Origin: an uncultured Thioclava sp.
GTDB lineage: Bacteria > Pseudomonadota > Alphaproteobacteria > Rhodobacterales > Rhodobacteraceae
Assembly (NCBI RefSeq): GCF_913064665.1
Contig: NZ_CAJYBT010000034.1
Coordinates: forward strand, 1-40,048
Reading direction: 5' to 3'
DNA length: 40,048 nt
The notes under the pieces were generated by a model. It was not told the DNA's origin. It did no database searches and worked only from the letters and a program-made list of their open reading frames with translations. Below are positions 17,962 through 25,162 of the stretch, one piece after another. Position 1 is the first letter of the stretch; the number at the start of each line of letters is the position of its first letter. The translations under genes and the position numbers were made by a program.

Positions 17962-18757
17962 GCCGCTGCCCCCCACCAAGACCCGCCGTGATTTCCCGTG
18001 GTGGCTTGTCGTGCTGGGTGCGGCGGGCGCGGCGGTGTTTTGGCAATTTGGCACTGACCCGGTCTATACCCGCATTCTCGCCACCGTTTCCAAAGGCATC
18101 ACGATCACGCTGTTTGTGACGGTGGTGGCCTTTGTCGGGGCGATGGCGATGGGGCTGATCTTGGCGCTGGGGGCGCTGTCGCGATATGCGATCCTGCGCC
18201 AAATCTCGCGGCTTTACATTGAGGTGATGCGCGGCGTTCCGATCATCGTTTTGCTGCTGTATGTCGCCTTCGCGCTGGTGCCGATGTTAGTGGCGGGGTG
18301 GAATGCGCTGGGCCTGCCCGAGGCATCGACACGCGATGTTTCCCTGCTTTGGCGCGCGATTTTGGCGCTGGTGCTGGCCTATTCCGCCTTCATCGCCGAG
18401 GTGTTTCGCGCAGGTCTGGCCTCGGTCGGGCGCGGTCAGGTCGAGGCCGCCGAGGCACTGGGCCTCAGCGGTTGGCTGCGCTTTCGCCTGATCGTGTTCC
18501 CGCAGGCCTTCCGCACGATCCTGCCGCCGCTCGGCAATGATTTCGTCGCGATGGTCAAGGACAGCTCGCTGGTTTCAGTGCTGGGCGTCGCCGATATCAC
18601 CCAGCTTGGCAAAGTCGCGGCCGCCGGGAATTTCCGCTATTTCGAAACCTATAATGTCGTCGCGCTGATCTATCTGGTGATGACAATTTCGCTCTCGCTC
18701 GGGCTGCGCCAGATCGAGATGCGTTTGCGCAGGCGCGGGCAGAGCACAGATAGCTGA
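17903..18757 (+). CDS. Amino-acid ABC transporter permease (HisMQ type)
   Basis: Inner-membrane subunit with about five to six helices and the cytoplasmic EAA loop that contacts the ATPase, read here as [20 protein letters not shown]. This is the His/Glu/Gln/Arg permease family. The start is uncertain: ATG codons at 17903 and 17915 lie within the 3' end of the binding-protein gene, and conserved sequence only begins near FPWWLVVLG at about 17990, so a non-ATG start just after 17961 is possible. The full product from 17903 is 284 residues. No ATP-binding subunit gene follows; the next gene is a peptidase. Confidence 0.85.
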   Translation: MARWMRSIPSGSSITKWGTKPLPPTKTRRDFPWWLVVLGAAGAAVFWQFGTDPVYTRILATVSKGITITLFVTVVAFVGAMAMGLILALGALSRYAILRQISRLYIEVMRGVPIIVLLLYVAFALVPMLVAGWNALGLPEASTRDVSLLWRAILALVLAYSAFIAEVFRAGLASVGRGQVEAAEALGLSGWLRFRLIVFPQAFRTILPPLGNDFVAMVKDSSLVSVLGVADITQLGKVAAAGNFRYFETYNVVALIYLVMTISLSLGLRQIEMRLRRRGQSTDS

Positions 18758-18810
18758 GCACTGGTTCTTTGGCGCACCAAGCCCTAGCTTAGGGCCAAAG
18801 GAGACCTCCC

Positions 18811-20832
18811 ATGACCAACCCGCTTTTGACCGACTGGACCGGCCCCTATCAGTTGCCGCCCTTCGCGCAGATCACCGATGATGATTTCGCGCCCGCCTTC
18901 GAGGCCGCACTCAGCGATGCGCGCGCCAGAACGGTGCAGATTGCCGAAAATCCGGACGCGCCGACATTTGCCAATACGATCGAGGCGATGGAGCAATCCG
19001 ATGGTACCCTCGATAAGGTTTCCGGCGTGTTTTACAATCTCGCCGGGGCCGATGCCACGCCCGCGCGCGAAGCCTTGATGCGCGATCTTGCCCCGAAACT
19101 GGCGGCGTTTTCGTCTGAGATCACGATGAACAAGGCGCTGTTTGCGCGCATCGACCAGCTTTGGCAAAACCGCGACGCTCTGGGTCTGAGCGCCGAGCAA
19201 GCGCGTGTGCTGGAGCTCTATCACCAGATGTTCACCCGCGCCGGGGCCGCGCTTGAGGGCGCGCCCGCGCAGCGGATGAAGGCGATCAAGGAACGCTTTG
19301 CCACGATCACCACGCAGTTCAGCCAGAACCTGCTGGCAGACGAGCGCGATTGGTTCCGCCCGATGTCGGATGACGATCTTGAGGGTTTGCCTGATTTCGT
19401 TATCGAAACCGCGCGTGCCGCTGGCGAAGAACGCGGCGCGCAGGGCCCGGTTTTGACGCTCTCGCGCTCGCTCATCGTGCCGTTCCTGCAATTCTCGCCC
19501 AATCGCGATTTGCGCCGCCTCGCCTATGAGGCGTGGGTCGCGCGCGGTGCCAATGGCGGGGAAACCGACAATCGCGCCATCGCCGCCGAGATTTTGAAGC
19601 TGCGCGCGGAACGCGCCAAGCTGCTCGGCTATGCCAGCTTCGCCGCGTATAAGCTTGAACCCGAAATGGCCAAGACCCCCGCCGCCGTGCGTGACCTGCT
19701 GATGCGCGTCTGGGCCCCCGCCAAAGCCGCCGCCGAGGCGGATGCCGAAAAGCTGTCCGAGATGATGCATACAGACGGTGTGAATGGCGATCTGGAGCCC
19801 TGGGACTGGCGCTATTATTCCGAAAAGCGCCGCGTTGCCGAGCATGATTTCGACGAGGGGCAGATCAAACCATACCTGTCACTGGATGCGATGATCGGGG
19901 CGGCGTTTGACACCGCCAACCGCCTGTTCGGGTTGGAGTTTAAGCCGCTTGAAGGGCCGTTCTATCACCCCGATGTGCGCGGCTGGGAAGTCTCGCGTAA
20001 AGGCAAAACGATCGCCGTATTCCTCGGGGATTATTTCGCGCGCGGCTCGAAACGCTCGGGGGCGTGGTGTTCGGCGATGCGCAGCCAAAAGAAACTGGGC
20101 GGTGAGGTCGTTCCGATCGTGGTGAACGTGTGCAACTTTGCCAAGGGCAATCCCGCATTGCTTAGCCATGACGATGCGCGCACGCTGTTTCATGAATTCG
20201 GCCATGCACTGCACCAGATGCTCTCGGATGTGACCTATTCCTTCATCTCGGGCACCTCTGTGGCGCGCGATTTCGTTGAGTTGCCGAGCCAGCTTTACGA
20301 ACACTGGCTGGATGTCCCCGAAGTTCTGGAACGCCACGCGCGCCATTACGAGACCGGCGAGGTGATGCCCAAGGCGTTGCGCGCCAAGCTGAAAGGCGCG
20401 GCCACCTATGATCAGGGATTTTCCACGGTGGAATATCTGGCGTCAGCTTTGGTCGATCTGGCCTTTCACGAGGACGCGGCCCCGGAGGATCCGATGACGA
20501 AACAGTCTGAGGTGCTTGCGGGTATCGGTCTGCCCCACGCAATCCGGATGCGCCACGCGACACCGAATTTCGGTCATATCTTCTCAGGTGACGGCTATTC
20601 CTCGGGCTATTACAGCTACATGTGGTCTGAGGTGATGGATGCCGATGCGTTCGAGGCCTTTGAGGAGGCGGGCGACGCCTTTGATCTCAAGACCGCGCAA
20701 AAGCTGGAGAAATTCATCCTGTCGGCGGGCAATTCGCGTACGCCAGATGCGCTATATACCGCGTTTCGCGGCCGGATGCCGGGCGTTGAACCGCTGCTTA
20801 AAGGGCGTGGTCTGCTCGATCCCGCTGCTTGA
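18811..20832 (+). CDS. dcp: M3-family zinc metallopeptidase (peptidyl-dipeptidase Dcp/oligopeptidase A type)
   Basis: A 673-residue cytoplasmic metallopeptidase that trims short peptides. The zinc-binding motif HEFGHALH lies near residue 456, followed by the family segment FVELPSQLYEHW and, about 120 residues on, FGHIFSGDGYSSGYYSYMWS, which holds substrate-binding residues. Length and the N-terminal NPLLTDWTGPYQLPPFAQI fit Dcp, although oligopeptidase A (PrlC) shares these features, so the choice between them is moderate. AAGGAG is 8 nt before the ATG, and a small hairpin (GCCCTA/TAGGGC, 18781-18795) lies directly ahead of it. It is followed by a palindromic repeat. Confidence 0.9.
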   Translation: MTNPLLTDWTGPYQLPPFAQITDDDFAPAFEAALSDARARTVQIAENPDAPTFANTIEAMEQSDGTLDKVSGVFYNLAGADATPAREALMRDLAPKLAAFSSEITMNKALFARIDQLWQNRDALGLSAEQARVLELYHQMFTRAGAALEGAPAQRMKAIKERFATITTQFSQNLLADERDWFRPMSDDDLEGLPDFVIETARAAGEERGAQGPVLTLSRSLIVPFLQFSPNRDLRRLAYEAWVARGANGGETDNRAIAAEILKLRAERAKLLGYASFAAYKLEPEMAKTPAAVRDLLMRVWAPAKAAAEADAEKLSEMMHTDGVNGDLEPWDWRYYSEKRRVAEHDFDEGQIKPYLSLDAMIGAAFDTANRLFGLEFKPLEGPFYHPDVRGWEVSRKGKTIAVFLGDYFARGSKRSGAWCSAMRSQKKLGGEVVPIVVNVCNFAKGNPALLSHDDARTLFHEFGHALHQMLSDVTYSFISGTSVARDFVELPSQLYEHWLDVPEVLERHARHYETGEVMPKALRAKLKGAATYDQGFSTVEYLASALVDLAFHEDAAPEDPMTKQSEVLAGIGLPHAIRMRHATPNFGHIFSGDGYSSGYYSYMWSEVMDADAFEAFEEAGDAFDLKTAQKLEKFILSAGNSRTPDALYTAFRGRMPGVEPLLKGRGLLDPAA

Positions 20833-20850
20833 CTTGGAGAGAGCAAAGGT

Positions 20851-20915
20851 GCCTCCGGCGGGAGTATTTAGGGCTAGATGAAACCGGTAGTCTTTCATCT
20901 AGCCTGAAATACTCC
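20851..20915. repeat. Long imperfect palindromic repeat, copy 2
   Basis: The left arm (20851-20883) and right arm (20893-20915) share the inner pair GGCTAGATGAAA / TTTCATCTAGCC and the GGAGTATTT / AAATACTCC block with copy 1 at 15496-15568. The left end GCCTCCGGCGGGAGTATTT is almost the reverse complement of the right end of copy 1. The loop sequences differ (CCGGTAGTC here), while the stems are conserved, as expected if structure is selected or the unit is mobile. It lies between the convergent peptidase and CDF genes. Confidence 0.85.
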
Positions 20916-20921
20916 GGGGGT

Positions 20922-20940
20922 CTGGGGGCAGCGCCCCCAG
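20922..20940. terminator. GC hairpin between convergent peptidase and CDF genes
   Basis: CTGGGGGC and GCCCCCAG form a perfect 8-bp stem with a 3-nt loop, ending 2 bp before the stop codon of the CDF gene. Together with the adjacent palindromic repeat it forms a composite structure suited to stop transcription from both sides. No T-run is present, so it is not a textbook intrinsic terminator. Confidence 0.5.
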
Positions 20941-20942
20941 CG

Positions 20943-21827
20943 CTAGCCCCGCCAGACATCCTTGTGAATGATCACATCGGTCTGGGGATAGGCGGTCAGG
21001 ATTTCGCGTTTGAGAGCGGCGCCGATGTCATGGGCCTGTTCCAGAGTTTGATCGCCATCCAGCTCAATATGCAGATTGACGAAAATCTGCGCGCCTGCGG
21101 TGCGGGTTTTGAGGTCATGAAAGCCACGCACACCGGGATGGGCGCGCGCGATTTTGGCGATGCCGTCGATTACCTCATTGGGGGCGGCGCGATCCATCAG
21201 CGCATTCCACGCCCCTGACCCGATATGCACGGCCCCCAAGATCATCCAAGCCGCGGCAATCAGCGCAACCATGCTGTCAATTTGACCCCAACCAAACGCA
21301 CGCGACACCCATAGCGCGCCAATCGCGCCCAAGGTGGGCAACAGGTCGCCGACATAATGCAGCCGATCCGCGGCCACGACCTTGTTGCCCGTTGCCCGCG
21401 CGACCCGGCTTTGCCACCAGATCAGCGCGCCTGTCACCAAGGCCGAGACCACCATCACCACGATTCCGGCGGTTTGTGCGCTTAGCGGATGCGGGGTAGG
21501 GGCCATCAGGCGATGGATTGCCGAATAGCCGATCACCCCTGCTGAGGCGAGAATGACCAGCGATTGCCCCAAAGCAGCCAGATCCTCGGCGGAGGAATGG
21601 CCAAAGGCGTGATCGTCATCAGCGGGCTTGGCGGCATAGAGGATCGCGGCCAAGCCGCCCGCCGAGATGATCAGATCGACCGCGCTATCGGCCAGTGACG
21701 CGGCCACCGACAGAGCCCCGGTTTGCCACAAGGCCCACAGTTTGAGCGCCACCAGCACAGCGGCCACGCCAACCGACGCGATCCCCGCCGAGGCGTTCAA
21801 CTTTGTGTCTGTTTCACTATAAGCCAT
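20943..21827 (-). CDS. fieF: Cation diffusion facilitator metal exporter (FieF-like)
   Basis: A 294-residue inner-membrane antiporter that expels divalent metal (Zn or Fe family expectation) in exchange for protons. The transport-site residues fit FieF/YiiP: Asp47 and Asp51 in SLADSAVDLIIS, and His157 and Asp161 in DRLHYVGD. The loop DDDHAFGHSSAEDL and a C-terminal cytoplasmic domain (from about residue 210, with HPGVRGFHDLKTR and VNLHIELD) are also typical. The DDHH site fits zinc or cadmium export, but the metal cannot be fixed from sequence. It is convergent with the peptidase gene and 44 bp ahead of it lies the end of the SH3-domain gene on the same strand. Confidence 0.93.
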   Translation of the reverse strand: MAYSETDTKLNASAGIASVGVAAVLVALKLWALWQTGALSVAASLADSAVDLIISAGGLAAILYAAKPADDDHAFGHSSAEDLAALGQSLVILASAGVIGYSAIHRLMAPTPHPLSAQTAGIVVMVVSALVTGALIWWQSRVARATGNKVVAADRLHYVGDLLPTLGAIGALWVSRAFGWGQIDSMVALIAAAWMILGAVHIGSGAWNALMDRAAPNEVIDGIAKIARAHPGVRGFHDLKTRTAGAQIFVNLHIELDGDQTLEQAHDIGAALKREILTAYPQTDVIIHKDVWRG

Positions 21828-21871
21828 CAGCTTCGCCGCCGTTGCGCCCCCAAGATGTAGCGCAAAGCGGC

Positions 21872-22546
21872 TTATTCGTCACCCGGCTCATTGTCATCCA
21901 CGCCCCAAATTTCGGTTTTTGGCAGCCAGCCTTGGGCCCCGTCAGCGTCGACCTCACACCACGTGCGGTTGCAACTGTCGAGCCGTGCAATTGCGCCCGT
22001 TTGCGCTTTGGCCACGACCTCGGCCTTTTCATCGGGACGGGCGTGCAGCGAGGCCATATCTTGCGTAATCACGACATGACGCACCCCGGAAATCAGGGTG
22101 TAGTGAATCCAGCCACCCTGACCGTCCCGGTCCTCGACCCGGCGCCAATGGCCAAATTCGGCGGTAACTTTCAGCGGCATGCCGGGATGGGTGAACACCC
22201 AATCGATGCGATGCGAGAGCGAGGGGCCGCGTCGCGCATTGCCCTTGGACCCTTTGAGCGAAACAAAGCGCGGCAGCGGCAGATGGGTGACCGGGCCGCG
22301 ATGATCAAGCGGGTTAAGCATGACCGCATCGGCGGGAATGTCAGAGGCGGCAGGGGCAGCAGCGGCGGTGCTTGAGGCAGGCGGTGCTGTGCTCGCATCG
22401 GGCTGTGCGGGCTTGGGCATCGGCTTGGCGGCGGCGCTGACAGAGGCGCCGTCGGAATTGGCATGCGCCGCGCGATGGCCGCTCCACGCCATCAGGCCCA
22501 GAATCGCCATGCCGCTTAGCGCTGCCAAAAACGTGCCTTTGGTCAT
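21872..22546 (-). CDS. Exported SH3-domain (SH3_4-type) protein
   Basis: A 224-residue protein. Residues about 4-22 form a hydrophobic signal or anchor. A low-complexity Ala/Pro/Ser linker follows, then two bacterial SH3-like repeats: the first with LPRFVSLKGSKGNARRGPS and GHWRRVEDRDGQGGWIH, the second with ASLHARPDEKAEVVA and WCEVDADGAQGWL. Such domains are usual in periplasmic or cell-wall-associated proteins; the function is unknown. The start at 22546 is preferred to an in-frame codon at 22633 because the signal segment and an AGAGG site lie there. It is divergent from the 2-hydroxyacid dehydrogenase and co-oriented with the CDF gene. Confidence 0.85.
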   Translation of the reverse strand: MTKGTFLAALSGMAILGLMAWSGHRAAHANSDGASVSAAAKPMPKPAQPDASTAPPASSTAAAAPAASDIPADAVMLNPLDHRGPVTHLPLPRFVSLKGSKGNARRGPSLSHRIDWVFTHPGMPLKVTAEFGHWRRVEDRDGQGGWIHYTLISGVRHVVITQDMASLHARPDEKAEVVAKAQTGAIARLDSCNRTWCEVDADGAQGWLPKTEIWGVDDNEPGDE

Positions 22547-22729
22547 TCTCTGCCTCTTGCCCCTCGGCCTTTGTCCCAGCGCCACCGGTAGTTTCCGGCG
22601 GCTGCGCAATAAAATTACGCAATACTGTCGCAATGGGCCATTTTCGCTCGTTCGGGGCCTTGTGCCTGCCCCCGTTGAGCGTCAGTTTGCACCCAAGAGA
22701 TCCGCTTTGGAAGAGAGGAGAGGCTCAAC

Positions 22730-23716
22730 ATGCCCGCAGAGCGCCTAAGTGTTGTCGTGACGCGACGCTTGCCCGATAGCGTCGAGACCCGGATGAAGGA
22801 ATTGTTCGAGGTCGAACTGAGCGCCGAAGACGCGAAAATGAGCCGTGAGCAACTTGTCGATGCGATGAAACGCGCCGATGTGCTGGTACCGTGCGTCACC
22901 GATCGGATCGATGCAAGCATGCTGGCGCAAGCTGGCGAGCGGCTGAAACTGATCGCGAATTACGGCGCGGGGGTCGATCATATTGACGTGTCCTCGGCGC
23001 GCCAACGTGGGGTTTTGGTCGCCAATACGCCCGGTGTTGTCACCGAAGACACCGCCGATATGACGATGGCGCTGATTCTGGCCGTCACCCGGCGCATCCC
23101 CGAAGGGTTGGCGCATATGCAAAGCGGCGATTGGCAGGGCTGGGCGCCCACGGCGTTCATGGGCCACCGGATTGGTGGCAAGCGGCTGGGCATTCTCGGA
23201 ATGGGGCGGATCGGGCAGGCCGTGGCGCGGCGTGCGCGCGCTTTCGGCATGCAGATCCACTATCACAACCGCAAAAAGCTGCATCCTGATATCGAGGCCG
23301 AATTCGAGGCGACCTATTGGGAGAGCCTCGATCAGATGGTGTCGCGGATGGATGTGATCTCGGTGAACTGCCCGCATACGCCCTCGACCTTTCATCTGCT
23401 CAACGCGCGCCGCTTGCAAATGATGAAGCCCGAGGCGGTGATCGTGAACACCTCGCGCGGCGAGGTGATCGATGAAAACGCGCTGACGCGGGCCTTGCGC
23501 GCGGGCGATCTGGGTGGGGCGGGGCTGGATGTGTTCGAACATGGCGCCGAGATCAATCCCCGTCTGCGCGCACTGAAAAACGTGGTGCTGTTGCCGCATA
23601 TGGGCTCGGCCACGGTTGAGGGGCGCGTCGAGATGGGCGAGAAAGTTTTGATCAATATCAAGACCTTCGCCGATGGGCATCGCCCGCCGGACTTGGTTGT
23701 GCCCGCAATGGTTTAA
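22730..23716 (+). CDS. D-isomer-specific 2-hydroxyacid dehydrogenase (glyoxylate/hydroxypyruvate reductase-like)
   Basis: A 328-residue NAD(P)-dependent oxidoreductase. The Rossmann motif is LGILGMGRIGQAVARR (153-168). The catalytic set is Arg243 (in VNTSRGEVIDE), a Glu in DVFEHGAE (270 or 274) and His290 (LLPHMGSA). NYGAGVDHID near residue 77 and NTPGVVTEDTAD near 99 are typical of the GRHPR/GyaR branch, so glyoxylate or hydroxypyruvate reduction is the best guess. Arg or Lys residues after the second beta strand (HNRKKLH) would suit NADPH. A strong purine-rich ribosome site (GAGGAGAGG) precedes the ATG. A hairpin terminator follows at 23725-23752. Confidence 0.92.
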   Translation: MPAERLSVVVTRRLPDSVETRMKELFEVELSAEDAKMSREQLVDAMKRADVLVPCVTDRIDASMLAQAGERLKLIANYGAGVDHIDVSSARQRGVLVANTPGVVTEDTADMTMALILAVTRRIPEGLAHMQSGDWQGWAPTAFMGHRIGGKRLGILGMGRIGQAVARRARAFGMQIHYHNRKKLHPDIEAEFEATYWESLDQMVSRMDVISVNCPHTPSTFHLLNARRLQMMKPEAVIVNTSRGEVIDENALTRALRAGDLGGAGLDVFEHGAEINPRLRALKNVVLLPHMGSATVEGRVEMGEKVLINIKTFADGHRPPDLVVPAMV

Positions 23717-23724
23717 GGCAGCAA

Positions 23725-23752
23725 AAGGCCCCGAGATCGCTCTCGGGGCCTT
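23725..23752. terminator. Bidirectional hairpin terminator
   Basis: AAGGCCCCGAGA and TCTCGGGGCCTT form a perfect 12-bp stem around TCGC, between the convergent dehydrogenase and PRC-barrel genes. On the minus strand the stem is followed by a T-run (TTTTG), so it is best suited as intrinsic terminator of the PRC-barrel gene, and it may also stop plus-strand transcripts. Confidence 0.85.
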
Positions 23753-23798
23753 CGCAATCTAACGCGTTACACGCTGTTCAAGTCATCGCGAAAGGCGA

Positions 23799-24875
23799 TT
23801 ACTCCTCGTATTTCGGCAGCGATTTCAACTGCTCTTCGGTCAGGTCAGTGTGCACCGTAATCGAGGTGTCGTTTTTCAGAACGGTCAACTGGCTGGCCTT
23901 GATCTCGACCGGTTTCGCGCCGATCCCGATAAAGCCACCGACATCGATCACAACACCGCTCAACTTGCCATCCGAGGATTTCACAAGCTTCGAGATATCG
24001 CCGACCTTGTCGTCATTGGGGCCATAGACGCCTTCGCCATGCAGCGAGTCGGCATCGACCGTTGCGATATCGACAGCCACGCCACTCTTGGCATCGGCCT
24101 GACCCGCCATGCCCACCGCAGCGGCGGTCGAATCGACGGCGTTATCAAGCGCCGAACCGGTTTTCGCAGCCGCATCTTTGGTGGCCTCACCCGCTTTATC
24201 CGCAGCATTTTTCACGGCTTGCCCGGTGTCAGAGGCCATTTGCTTGGATTTCTCTGCGGCGTTGGTGGCCATTGCCTTGGCATTGTCGCCCGTCTGCTCC
24301 ATGCCAGCTTTGGCCTTGGATGCAGCCGTCGCGGCCGTGTTTTCCATCGCGGAGGCTTCGGTTTGGCTCGAATCCATCAGCTGTTTGCTCATATTGCCAT
24401 CAAAGGCAGGCGCATTATCCAACATCGCCTTGTCGCCTTTCACCACGACGAAATATGAGTTTTCCGTGTCGCCATCGGGGACCAGGCTCAGCGAATTCAT
24501 CGAGATTGCGACGGTCTTCTCGCCCATGCCAAGGAACCCGCCGACATCGACAAGAACGGCATTCACGCTGCCATCCATGCCAAGCACGACATCGCTGACT
24601 TCACCGATATCATTCCAGTTCTGATCCGCAGCTTTGATCGGCTTACTCGTGCTCATGTCTTTTTCCGAGACATAAACCCGTTTGCCAATCAGGTCCGAGG
24701 CGGTGATCGAATGCGGAATCACCTTAAAGAACATGTCGGAGGTGCTGTTGGCCTGTACGTTGACCTGCGCGGAACCGGTGTTGGCAGTTCCGTTGGTGCT
24801 GGTTTGCGCTTGCACGGAAACGGGCAGCGCAAGCATAAGGCCGATTGCGGTGGTTGTGACTAGCTTTTTCATCAT
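23799..24875 (-). CDS. Exported protein with two PRC-barrel domains flanking an LEA-like helical region
   Basis: A 358-residue protein with a signal peptide (residues 1-23, ending VQAQ). A first PRC-barrel domain spans about 57-133 (SDLIGKRVYVSEKDM, then NAVLVDVGGFLGMGEKTVAI). A second spans about 275-335 (GEGVYGPNDDKVGDISKL, VIDVGGFIGIGAKPVEI). Between them residues 175-260 are an Ala/Lys/Asp/Thr-rich helix with approximate 11-residue repeats (AAEKSKQMASDTGQA, NAADKAGEATKDAAAK) that resemble group 3 LEA or apolipoprotein sequences. Such a layout suggests a periplasmic or envelope stress protein, but the function is unknown. The start is one of two adjacent ATGs (24875 or 24872) after AAGGGAG. 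An EcfG-like promoter and a strong terminator bracket the gene. Confidence 0.85.
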   Translation of the reverse strand: MMKKLVTTTAIGLMLALPVSVQAQTSTNGTANTGSAQVNVQANSTSDMFFKVIPHSITASDLIGKRVYVSEKDMSTSKPIKAADQNWNDIGEVSDVVLGMDGSVNAVLVDVGGFLGMGEKTVAISMNSLSLVPDGDTENSYFVVVKGDKAMLDNAPAFDGNMSKQLMDSSQTEASAMENTAATAASKAKAGMEQTGDNAKAMATNAAEKSKQMASDTGQAVKNAADKAGEATKDAAAKTGSALDNAVDSTAAAVGMAGQADAKSGVAVDIATVDADSLHGEGVYGPNDDKVGDISKLVKSSDGKLSGVVIDVGGFIGIGAKPVEIKASQLTVLKNDTSITVHTDLTEEQLKSLPKYEE

Positions 24876-24943
24876 CTTCTCCCTTAAGAAGTCTGTCGGG
24901 CGGTGGCGCAATTTGGCGCGCCGTTGCCCTTGGATGTGCTCTC

Positions 24944-24968
24944 AACACGTGGATCGCTGCACAGTTCC
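24944..24968 (-). promoter_or_regulatory. EcfG-like general-stress promoter candidate
   Basis: On the minus strand GGAAC (24968-24964) and GTT (24946-24944) are separated by 17 nt, matching the GGAAC-N16/17-GTT pattern known for alphaproteobacterial EcfG sigma factors. It would start transcription about 60 bp upstream of the PRC-barrel gene. This is a consensus match only; some Rhodobacterales lack the PhyR/EcfG system. Confidence 0.4.
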
Positions 24969-25162
24969 TGTGCGAGGATGTGAAATATTTTCTCTTTTTG
25001 AGGGAACTTTTTGCGCCCCACGCCCCATCGCGGCGTGACATCCCAAAGCCGGCGCCATCATACGCCCATGTCGTTTTTGTCGCGCGAATGTCGGCTGCAA
25101 CGGATTGCGCGCGCGGTGAAAAGGGGCATTGTTCGCGTAAGCAACCTGCAGGAGTCACCGCT

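Noticed and set aside
24980-25162. N-terminal extension of the dimethylglycine dehydrogenase-like protein
   Set aside because: The extension has no family similarity, and the FAD motif with a good ribosome site fixes the start at 25163.
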